8,300 nucleotides of DNA from an uncultured Eubacteriales bacterium (lineage in GTDB: Bacteria > Bacillota > Clostridia > Christensenellales > Borkfalkiaceae), in contig CACXHH010000165.1 of NCBI GenBank assembly GCA_902767455.1, forward strand, positions 1-8,300. Direction: 5' to 3'. A program made the translations under genes and the position numbers. Every line of letters starts with the position of its first letter. Positions within the stretch are counted from its first letter, which is position 1. Positions 1 to 5,329 of the stretch are shown here, one piece after another. The notes beneath the pieces are model-generated. The model was not told the DNA's origin. It saw only the letters and a program-made list of their open reading frames with translations, and did no database searches.

Positions 1-379
1 AAAGTATCAGAACGTATTTCGGATCGAATTTTTTAATAAAAGAAATGTTCTGATATATGGCGTTGGCGGTACCCGTGTACCAAGTGCTTCCGCGTTTAGC
101 TTGGTATGGCGAAAGTATATGAACGCCGCCGAAAGAACGGTCTAAATCCCACGGCTGACCGTTTCCTATATAGTTATTGAGTTCGAGAGGCTCATACTGC
201 GTTAAGATACCGACCGTGTCGCTATCCGAGTTTACGCAGTTTGAAAGCGGAAAGTCTATTATCCTGTATTTGCCGCCGAACGGGACCGCAGGTTTTGCGA
301 TCTTGCTTGTCAATGCGTACAGCCTGCTGCCTTGCCCGCCGGCAAGAAGCATCGCAACGCATTCTTTTTTGATTGCCAT
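1..379 (-). CDS. glgC: Glucose-1-phosphate adenylyltransferase, N-terminal part (3' end outside window)
   Basis: ADP-glucose pyrophosphorylase makes ADP-glucose from glucose-1-phosphate and ATP, the committed step of bacterial glycogen synthesis in the cytoplasm. Translating the minus strand from 379 gives 126 residues that run off the window edge. They begin MAIKKECVAMLLAGGQGSRL and contain the nucleotidyltransferase signature (AGGQGSRLYALTSKIAKP, then PFGGKYRIIDF), followed by GILTQYEPLELNNYIG and the sugar-nucleotide loop WYTGTANAIYQN. This is close to the Bacillus/Clostridia GlgC N terminus. An AAGGAG about 10 bases upstream supports the ATG at 377-379; an in-frame ATG at 386-388 lies too close to it. 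The gene follows the SDR gene by 107 bases on the same strand. glgD and glgA often lie next to glgC, but any such genes would be outside the window. Confidence 0.95.
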   Translation of the reverse strand, partial: MAIKKECVAMLLAGGQGSRLYALTSKIAKPAVPFGGKYRIIDFPLSNCVNSDSDTVGILTQYEPLELNNYIGNGQPWDLDRSFGGVHILSPYQAKRGSTWYTGTANAIYQNISFIKKFDPKYVLIL

Positions 380-425
380 TTCAATCATTCTCCTTGTTTA
401 TCATATTTTCTGTTTTTATTTACGA

Positions 426-445
426 CGCGCGCTTTTTTACGCGCG
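426..445. repeat. Short GC hairpin between the SDR gene and glgC
   Basis: Two CGCGCG hexamers (426-431 and 440-445) flank an 8-base, T/A-rich loop. The stem is only 6 bp and no clear T-tract follows on the minus strand, so it is at best a weak terminator or processing site between the SDR gene and glgC. The rest of the 380-486 spacer is AT-rich. I see no convincing promoter there, so glgC may be read through from upstream. Confidence 0.35.
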
Positions 446-486
446 ATTATGTACTTATTCATAGTATTAGTAATTGAAAGGACGTT

Positions 487-1179
487 TTATTCAACTACGG
501 TAACGGCGCCATTTACGCGCGTTTTTAAAGCTTTTGAAACTTCTTCGGCAATGTCGCTCGGCGTAAGAGCTCTCTTCATGCCGTTTTCGGCAAGGAACGA
601 AAGCTTATCTTCTTCGCTTAAATGCGAGTTCATATCCGTTTCGACGAGAGAAGGAGCTATCGCCTGCACGCATATATCGGAGTTTTCAAGCTCGGCGGCA
701 AGCGATCTCGTCATCATCTCGACGGCGGCTTTCGCCGCGGAATACGCAACTTCGCACGAGGCGGCTCGGCTCGCCCATATCGACGAGATATTTATAACGT
801 CGCCGCGCCCTTTTTCGATCATATGAAAAAGCGCTCTCTTCGTGCATAAAAATACACCTTTTACGTCTACCGAAAACAAGTCGTCAAACTCTTTTACGGT
901 AACGTCGACAAGAAGCTTTTGCTTTAACGCGATACCCGCGTTGTTTACGAGAACGTCTGCTCCGCCGAATTTCGCGTCTATAAAATCAAAGGCATTATCT
1001 ACCGATTTTTCGTCACTCACGTCGATTTTTACGATATAGTAACCAAGATTTTTTAAACGCGTTGCCGCGTTTTCGGAACTGTTGTAGCCAACGACTACCG
1101 TATAACCTTCGCTTTTAAGTTTTTCGGCGATCGCAAGACCTATGCCTTTCGCGCCGCCCGTTACAAACGCCGTTTTCAT
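487..1179 (-). CDS. ymfI: SDR-family NAD(P)-dependent reductase, probable EF-P 5-aminopentanone reductase (YmfI-like)
   Basis: This is a 230-residue classical short-chain dehydrogenase with a Rossmann fold. The cofactor motif TGGAKGIG is at residues 7-14, the NNAG motif at 79-82, and the catalytic Ser133, Tyr146 and Lys150 (YSAAK) are in place. Such proteins are often called FabG. However, the stretch ISSIWASRAASCEVAYSAAK (131-150) resembles the SSIWGE-GASCEV-YS-AK block that I recall from B. subtilis YmfI, which reduces the 5-aminopentanone group on EF-P Lys32 to 5-aminopentanol. The gene lies 137 bases downstream of efp on the same strand, which fits that role. The Asn of the SDR tetrad (FabG Asn110) is Asp105 here. 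I see no clear Shine-Dalgarno before the ATG, and an in-frame TGA lies three codons upstream, so the start is fixed by the frame. The alternative is an ordinary FabG-type reductase. The family call is secure; the EF-P role is an inference. Confidence 0.88.
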   Translation of the reverse strand: MKTAFVTGGAKGIGLAIAEKLKSEGYTVVVGYNSSENAATRLKNLGYYIVKIDVSDEKSVDNAFDFIDAKFGGADVLVNNAGIALKQKLLVDVTVKEFDDLFSVDVKGVFLCTKRALFHMIEKGRGDVINISSIWASRAASCEVAYSAAKAAVEMMTRSLAAELENSDICVQAIAPSLVETDMNSHLSEEDKLSFLAENGMKRALTPSDIAEEVSKALKTRVNGAVTVVE

Positions 1180-1195
1180 ATTTATTCAAAATGAC

Positions 1196-1309
1196 CGTGC
1201 GAAAAATACTTTACCCGATAAAGCTGTCGGGAAAGCTCTTCCGCGCGGGTAAAGCGCGCCATAATACGCAAATAGGGGCTACTACCGACTTTTGGTCGAC
1301 GCAGCCCCG
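1196..1309 (-). other. Structured spacer between efp and the SDR gene
   Basis: The 137-base spacer (1180-1316) has no gene. Near the efp stop it holds an imperfect hairpin at about 1275-1308 on the plus strand: GGGGCT pairs with AGCCCC, and an inner CGAC pairs with GTCG around a small loop. On the minus strand it is followed by TATTTGCG, a poor U-tract, so it would be a leaky terminator or attenuator. On the plus strand it is followed by a T-rich run, but no plus-strand gene ends here. Further along, CCCGA and TCGGG (about 1213-1231) and a GCGC pair (about 1241-1257) could form smaller stems. I found no convincing sigma-A promoter for the SDR gene, so read-through from efp is the simplest model. 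Confidence 0.4.
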
Positions 1310-1316
1310 TTTATTA

Positions 1317-1877
1317 TTATTTTTTAACGCGTTCCATGTATTCGCCCGTGCGGGTGTCTACTCTGATGGTGTCGCCTTCGTTGACGAACATAGGTACCTG
1401 AATGGTAACGCCCGTTTCCAAAGTGGCGTTTTTGGTTGCGTTCGTCGCGGTGTTGCCTGCAACGCCCGGTTCGGATTCGGTAACGAGAAGTTCTACGAAG
1501 TTTTCGCAGTCAACGGAGAAAGCTTTGCCCTTGTAAAGTTTTACGGTTACGGGATCGTTTTCCTTTATCCATTTAAGAGCGTCTTCTACCTGATCGCGAT
1601 CGAGCGGTTCCATGTTGTACTCTTCGTCCATGAAGTAGTAGAACTCGCCGTCGTTGTACGAATACGTCATCTTCTTGGTTTCGATGATAGCGTTTTCGAA
1701 TTTTTCGGTCGGGTTGAAGGTCATCTGCAACACCTTACCGTCGATAACGTTTTTAAGCGTCGTTCTGACGAAAGCGGCGCCTTTGCCGGGTTTGACGTGT
1801 AAAAAGTCGACTACCGACCAGACCTTTCCGTCGTACTCGATGGTTACGCCCTTTCTTAAATCGCCTGCTAATACCAT
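1317..1877 (-). CDS. efp: Elongation factor P
   Basis: EF-P binds between the P and E sites of the ribosome and relieves stalling at polyproline stretches. The 186-residue protein has the usual length and three-domain layout: a KOW-like N-terminal domain (about 1-62) and two OB domains (about 65-125 and 130-185). The domain I loop is HVKPGKGAAFVR, with Lys32 in PGKG, the residue modified to 5-aminopentanol in Bacillus. The C-terminal signature TKNATLETGVTIQVPMFV, then NEGD and TRTGEY, is intact. An AGGAG about 10 bases before the ATG supports the start. The gene is 58 bases downstream of an Xaa-Pro peptidase gene, the arrangement also found in B. subtilis (yqhT-efp). The reductase-like SDR gene follows it. 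I see no separate promoter in the short upstream gap, so it is probably co-transcribed with the peptidase gene. Confidence 0.97.
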   Translation of the reverse strand: MVLAGDLRKGVTIEYDGKVWSVVDFLHVKPGKGAAFVRTTLKNVIDGKVLQMTFNPTEKFENAIIETKKMTYSYNDGEFYYFMDEEYNMEPLDRDQVEDALKWIKENDPVTVKLYKGKAFSVDCENFVELLVTESEPGVAGNTATNATKNATLETGVTIQVPMFVNEGDTIRVDTRTGEYMERVKK

Positions 1878-1935
1878 AATGATTTATCTCCTATGTTTTT
1901 ATTATCTTAATTTATATTTGCCGATGAAAATCGTT

Positions 1936-2964
1936 TTACTCGGCTTTTATCCTTATGAGTTTTTTCGTGACCTTCATAAAGGTCTGCGCTTTGCCGTCCT
2001 TCATATAGACGGTGTCTTCGATGCGAACGCCGAACTTTCCGTCGAGATATACGCCCGGCTCTATCGAGTGTACCATTCCGCTGTGCACTTCGCCCGTGCC
2101 CTTGGGAGATAGCGAAGGCGCTTCGTGAATATTTACGCCCACGCCGTGCCCGAGCGAGTGGGTAAAGAATTTACCGTAACCGCACTCGGTCAGAACGTCG
2201 CGCGCGATCTTGTCCACTTCGACGCACGGTATACCTTCGTAGATGCCGTCGTAAGTCGCTTCGTGAGCTCTTAAAACGCTGTCGTAAACCTTTAAAAACT
2301 CTTTTGAAGGTTTGCTCCCGAAGTAGAAAGTTCTCGTCATATCCGAGCAATAGCCCTTATATAGACAGCCGAAGTCCATAAGCACGACAGTTTCGGGTTT
2401 TAAGACTGCGTTCCCCGTCTGGTGATGCGGAACGGCGGAGTTCGCCCCGAACGCCACTATCGTTTCAAACGAAGTGCCGCTCGCGCCGAGCGCTTTGAAT
2501 TGACCTTCGAGATAGGTCGCGACTTCAAGCTCGGTCATACCCGCTTTTATTATCTTCAAGGTGTTTTTGAAAGCCTTTTCTGCGATGGTGCAAGCCTTCT
2601 GAAGATTTTTGATCTCTTCTTCGGACTTATATAGCATCATCTCTTTTAATTCGGCGCCGCAGTCGGACAGCTCGATGCCGCGGCTGCGGAGCTTGTCGGC
2701 AAAAGTCAGAGTCGTATAGTCAAAATCGACGAAAAGTTTTTCGCGCCTTTCGGCGATATAGTCGATAGCTTCGCGAACGGAGCCGAGAACGGCTTCCCAG
2801 TCTTTTGAAAGACGCTTCCTTACCGCGTAAAAATAACGCGAATCGATAAAGAAGAGTTTTTTGCCGTGGTCGAATACGACGTACGCATCGGCAGTCCTGT
2901 ACCCGCTCAGATATCCGACCTGTTTTTCATCAGTTATCAAATATAATCTATCGTTTTTCAACAT
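1936..2964 (-). CDS. M24B metallopeptidase, probable Xaa-Pro aminopeptidase
   Basis: This 342-residue peptidase has a creatinase-like N-terminal domain (about 1-110) and a pita-bread M24 catalytic domain (about 115-335). The five metal ligands expected for the family are visible: Asp197 (MDFG), Asp208 (SDMTRT), His273 (SLGHGVG), Glu302 (SIEPG) and Glu316 (RIED). His180-His181 (AVPHH) supplies the usual catalytic His. Members release N-terminal residues preceding proline (PepP/PapA) or cleave Xaa-Pro dipeptides (PepQ); the efp neighbour favours the PapA/YqhT-type aminopeptidase. The N terminus looks shorter than usual, because the family's first helix before the 'LITDEKQVGYLSGY' strand is mostly missing. 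The ATG at 2964 has no Shine-Dalgarno and lies only about 10 bases from a predicted -10 box, which suggests a leaderless message. TTG codons 2 and 9 are alternative starts, but no ribosome binding site favours either. Confidence 0.94.
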   Translation of the reverse strand: MLKNDRLYLITDEKQVGYLSGYRTADAYVVFDHGKKLFFIDSRYFYAVRKRLSKDWEAVLGSVREAIDYIAERREKLFVDFDYTTLTFADKLRSRGIELSDCGAELKEMMLYKSEEEIKNLQKACTIAEKAFKNTLKIIKAGMTELEVATYLEGQFKALGASGTSFETIVAFGANSAVPHHQTGNAVLKPETVVLMDFGCLYKGYCSDMTRTFYFGSKPSKEFLKVYDSVLRAHEATYDGIYEGIPCVEVDKIARDVLTECGYGKFFTHSLGHGVGVNIHEAPSLSPKGTGEVHSGMVHSIEPGVYLDGKFGVRIEDTVYMKDGKAQTFMKVTKKLIRIKAE

Positions 2965-2973
2965 ACACTAACT

Positions 2974-3002
2974 ATATTACCATAAATAACCAATCTTGTC
3001 AA
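2974..3002 (-). promoter_or_regulatory. Sigma-A promoter of the peptidase-efp-SDR cluster
   Basis: On the minus strand a perfect TTGACA (3002-2997) is separated by 17 bases from TAATAT (2979-2974). A TG sits one base before the -10, forming an extended -10 element. Initiation about seven bases downstream falls near 2966-2969, only 2 to 5 bases before the peptidase ATG at 2964. The -10 is a 4 of 6 match to TATAAT; the spacing, the perfect -35 and the extended -10 make the promoter credible. Confidence 0.68.
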
Positions 3003-3135
3003 CGGCAAGCGGAAAAATTTTTCACAAGCACAGCCTTTTTTTCAAAAAAAGAAGCTTTTTTACAAAAACTCGCCCGCGCCGCCGAAAATGGAAAAATTTA
3101 CCGTCTTTCTTTTTTAAAAAAAATGCTTTTATCCC
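3003..3135. other. A-tract and T-tract spacer between divergent promoters
   Basis: This spacer lies between the -35 boxes of the two divergent promoters and has no supported gene. It is rich in phased A and T runs and small palindromes: GAAAAATTTTTC at 3012-3023, C-T7-C-A7-G at 3035-3051, and T6A8 at 3110-3123. Such tracts can bend DNA or act as UP elements for RNA polymerase; the T6A8 run lies just upstream of the plus-strand -35. No T-tract follows a GC-rich stem, so I do not call a terminator. Confidence 0.4.
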
Positions 3136-3164
3136 TTGACAAGCATTGACGAACGGAGTATAAT
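3136..3164 (+). promoter_or_regulatory. Consensus sigma-A promoter of the radical SAM/DUF4130 operon
   Basis: A perfect TTGACA (3136-3141), a 17-base spacer and a perfect TATAAT (3159-3164) form a textbook strong housekeeping promoter. Transcription should start near 3171, leaving a leader of about 44 bases. Such a strong core promoter in front of a repair-type gene makes sense if it is normally repressed; the LexA-type palindrome overlapping the early transcribed region supplies a likely repressor site. Confidence 0.92.
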
Positions 3165-3176
3165 AGACTTGATTTA

Positions 3177-3188
3177 GAACATTTGTTC
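3177..3188 (+). promoter_or_regulatory. LexA (SOS box) operator, GAAC-N4-GTTC
   Basis: GAACATTTGTTC matches both half-sites of the Gram-positive LexA/DinR operator core (GAAC-N4-GTTC) exactly. It begins 12 bases after the -10 box, at about +7 to +18, where bound LexA would block polymerase. The outer flanks (A before, G after) are not perfect matches to the extended B. subtilis consensus. By chance the eight fixed bases would occur about once in 65 kb, so finding them next to the promoter of a DNA-repair-type operon is meaningful. LexA binding itself is inferred. Confidence 0.82.
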
Positions 3189-3200
3189 GATAAGTAAAAA

Positions 3201-3209
3201 AGGAAAGGA
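3201..3209 (+). promoter_or_regulatory. Ribosome binding site of the radical SAM gene
   Basis: The purine-rich AGGAAAGGA ends five bases before the ATG at 3215. It fixes this start, which also matches the family's usual N terminus just ahead of the KYDVSCSSSGS motif. Confidence 0.8.
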
Positions 3210-3214
3210 CTGAT

Positions 3215-4465
3215 ATGCTCGACGAAGAAAGACTTAAAATATTGACCGAATCGGCAAAATACGACGTTTCGTGCTCGTCTTCGGGCTCGGACAGGCGCAA
3301 CGTCGGCGGAACGGGCAACGCCGCTTACGGCGGGATATGTCACTCGTTCACGCAGGACGGCAGGTGCATTTCGCTGATGAAGATACTCCTTTCCAACAAG
3401 TGCGTGTATAACTGTTTATACTGCGTGAACAGAAGGAGCAACGACGTGCCGAGAGCTTCCGCCACGCCCGACGAGATATGTATGCTCGTGATGAGTTTTT
3501 ACAAGCGCAACTATATCGAAGGACTGTTTTTGTCGTCGGCGATTGAAAAAAGCCCCGATCACACGATGGAGCTTTTGCTCGAAACGGTCACGCGATTGAG
3601 AAAACTTTACGGCTTCAACGGGTATATTCATTTGAAAGGTATTCCCGGCGCAGACTCGCTTCTTCTCGAGAGAGCGGCAAATCTCGTGGACAGAATGAGC
3701 TTTAATATAGAGCTTCCGAGCGAGAAGAGCCTTCGCCTGCTCGCCCCGCAAAAATCGGCTTCGGCGATACTTACGCCCATGAAGGAAATGGCTGAAAGCA
3801 GATTCGCCGCGCGAGCCGAAAACAATAAAAAATTTCTGCCGGCGGGTCAGACTACGCAGATGATAGTAGGGGCTTCGCCCGAACACGACGGCAGGATAAT
3901 ACGGCTTACCGAAGCGCTTTACAAGAAATATTCGCTCAAAAGAGTGTATTTTTCGTCGTACGTTCCGACGAATACGACCACGCCGCTTTTGCCGACGACT
4001 CCCGTCGGGCTACTGCGCGAACACAGGTTGTATCAAGCCGACTGGCTGTTGCGTTTTTACGGGTTCTCCGCCGCGGAGATATTAGATAGCGACGAAGATC
4101 TCGACGTCAACTTCGACCCGAAATGCGGCTGGGCTTTAAAGCACATGGAAAACTTCCCCGTGGAAATAAACACCGCGCCGCCCGAAATGCTCGTGCGAGT
4201 GCCCGGGATAGGGTTCGTGACGGCGAACAAGATAGTTCGGGCGAGAAAGTTTTCTTCGCTCGACTTCAACGACCTTTACAAGATGCGCGTGGTGATGAAG
4301 CGCGCAGTGCACTTTATAACGTGCAACGGAAAGTTCTGCGGGCAGACTCGCCCCGCCGCCGTCAAAAATTTGCTTCTTCTTGCCGACAGAGCGCAAAACG
4401 CCGAACAGCTTTCGCTGTTTTCTTCGCCCGAAATATCGACTTCGGCGCTCATCGGGCAGTTTTAA
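3215..4465 (+). CDS. Putative DNA modification/repair radical SAM protein (UDG-linked rSAM family, TIGR03916 type)
   Basis: This 416-residue protein belongs to the radical SAM family annotated as 'putative DNA modification/repair'. The SAM-binding [4Fe-4S] motif CxxxCxxC is Cys63, Cys67 and Cys70 (NKCVYNCLYCVNRRSND). Upstream are the family's hallmark stretches KYDVSCSSSGS (15-25) and YGGICHSFTQDGRCISLMK (38-56), carrying Cys20, Cys42 and Cys51. IHLKGIPGAD and MSFNIELPSEKSLRLLAPQK follow in the barrel. Near the C terminus EMLVRVPGIGFVTANKIVRA (about 324-343) is a helix-hairpin-helix DNA-binding motif, and a Cys pair follows (Cys370, Cys375). The HhH suggests action on DNA, but the reaction and substrate are unknown. 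The promoter carries a LexA-type operator. The partner DUF4130-type gene starts 43 bases downstream. All motifs are intact and the length is normal. Confidence 0.95.
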   Translation: MLDEERLKILTESAKYDVSCSSSGSDRRNVGGTGNAAYGGICHSFTQDGRCISLMKILLSNKCVYNCLYCVNRRSNDVPRASATPDEICMLVMSFYKRNYIEGLFLSSAIEKSPDHTMELLLETVTRLRKLYGFNGYIHLKGIPGADSLLLERAANLVDRMSFNIELPSEKSLRLLAPQKSASAILTPMKEMAESRFAARAENNKKFLPAGQTTQMIVGASPEHDGRIIRLTEALYKKYSLKRVYFSSYVPTNTTTPLLPTTPVGLLREHRLYQADWLLRFYGFSAAEILDSDEDLDVNFDPKCGWALKHMENFPVEINTAPPEMLVRVPGIGFVTANKIVRARKFSSLDFNDLYKMRVVMKRAVHFITCNGKFCGQTRPAAVKNLLLLADRAQNAEQLSLFSSPEISTSALIGQF

Positions 4466-4468
4466 ACG

Positions 4469-4484
4469 CGGCGGTGAAACGCCG
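4469..4484 (+). other. Small hairpin between the radical SAM and DUF4130 genes
   Basis: CGGCG (4469-4473) and CGCCG (4480-4484) can pair around GTGAAA. No T-run follows, so it should not terminate transcription. It could modulate message stability or translation of the second gene, or be chance. Confidence 0.35.
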
Positions 4485-4508
4485 AAAATCAAATCAAAAG
4501 GTGCGTCT

Positions 4509-5240
4509 ATGCTCATATATAAATGCGACGGAACAGCCGAAGGCGTTTCCTGCTGTTTATACGACAGTTTCGTCAACAAACGAGTGCCCGAAGCCGTGTA
4601 TTCGGGAAGCTTTCAACCTTCGTTCGATACCGAAGTCGTAAATATCGCGACAGATAAAGCTATCGCCGAGCGGGTGCGGCGCGGGATCGCCAAATGCGGC
4701 GGGATATGGCTTTATTCAGAGCTTTTTCTGCCGCTGAGAAGCTATGACGGACTGCGCGAGAGCGTGACCTTTTCCGTCGCCCGAAGATGCCTTGAAGAAA
4801 GACGAAGCGTCGTCACCGACTACACGGACGCGAACGTTCTCTACCACCGCGACCTTTGCGAAAAAATACGCAAGGAAGTTCACAGAATACATGGATTTTT
4901 AAGGTTTTCGGAGTGCGTCGGCGGGCTTTACGCCCACTTCGAGCCTGACAACGATATAGTCGATCTCGTCGCCCCGCACTTTGCCGAACGCTTCCCGAGC
5001 GAAAAGTTCATTATTCACGATACGAAGCGAAACCTTCTTGCCGTATACGACGGAAAGAGTTTAAAAACGGTCGTAAACGACTATCCCGTGACCGTGTATC
5101 TTTCGACCGAAGAAGAAAATTTCAGAAAACTGTGGAAAACTTATTTTTCTTCCGTCAATATAGAAAGTCGAAAAAACGAAAAGCTTCAAAATAATTATCT
5201 TCCCCGCCGATACCGCAAAAATATGACCGAATTCGAGTAA
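4509..5240 (+). CDS. Probable DNA metabolism protein, DUF4130 family (TIGR03915 type), partner of the radical SAM gene
   Basis: The 243-residue cytoplasmic protein begins MLIYKCDGTAEGVSCCLYDS, typical of this family. AAAGGTG about five bases before the ATG supports the start. The frame is open farther upstream into the radical SAM gene, but that part has no RBS or family similarity. Conserved blocks are VHRIHGFLRFSE (124-135), FEPDNDIVDLVAPHFAERFP (144-163), the IHDTKR segment (169-174), LWKTYF (208-213) and the C-terminal IESRKNEKLQNNYLPRRYRK (218-237). The family is known mainly from its association with the radical SAM protein, and in other bacteria it is fused to a uracil-DNA glycosylase domain. 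Here the protein stands alone: no glycosylase is fused or next door. Its biochemical role is unknown. It is probably co-transcribed with the radical SAM gene under the same SOS-type operator and ends at a strong terminator. Confidence 0.93.
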   Translation: MLIYKCDGTAEGVSCCLYDSFVNKRVPEAVYSGSFQPSFDTEVVNIATDKAIAERVRRGIAKCGGIWLYSELFLPLRSYDGLRESVTFSVARRCLEERRSVVTDYTDANVLYHRDLCEKIRKEVHRIHGFLRFSECVGGLYAHFEPDNDIVDLVAPHFAERFPSEKFIIHDTKRNLLAVYDGKSLKTVVNDYPVTVYLSTEEENFRKLWKTYFSSVNIESRKNEKLQNNYLPRRYRKNMTEFE

Positions 5241-5283
5241 AAAAGAGCGTTTCCGACGAAACGAAATACCATTGAAAAGCATC

Positions 5284-5322
5284 AAAAAAGCTTGTCGCCT
5301 TAACGGTGACAAGCCTTTTTTT
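5284..5322. terminator. Bidirectional intrinsic terminator between convergent genes
   Basis: A 10-bp stem, GCTTGTCGCC (5290-5299) with GGTGACAAGC (5305-5314), has one G-U pair and a TTAAC loop. It is followed on the plus strand by seven T (5316-5322). Upstream, six A (5284-5289) give a matching T-run on the minus strand, so it can end both the plus-strand DUF4130 transcript and the minus-strand lipoprotein transcript arriving from the other side. Confidence 0.92.
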
Positions 5323-5329
5323 AGCGTTT

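Noticed and set aside
386..388. ATG three codons upstream of the chosen glgC start
   Set aside because: It lies only about two bases from the AAGGAG, too close for initiation; the ATG at 377-379 has suitable spacing.
1275..1330. Plus-strand terminator reading (GC stem followed by a T-rich run)
   Set aside because: No plus-strand gene ends here, so the T-rich run is more likely simply the complement of the efp 3' end.
1191..1802. Open frame of about 200 codons on the plus strand opposite efp
   Set aside because: It is the antisense of a well-supported efp, has no family similarity and no ribosome binding site; such shadows are expected in GC-biased codons.
3022..3343. Minus-strand frames over the divergent promoter region
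   Set aside because: They cover two good promoters and an operator, read through low-complexity A/T tracts, and show no protein family features.
4123..4641. Plus-strand frame overlapping the end of the radical SAM gene and the start of the DUF4130 gene
   Set aside because: Both overlapped genes have conserved motifs right through the overlap; this frame is Arg/Ala-rich and shows no domain.
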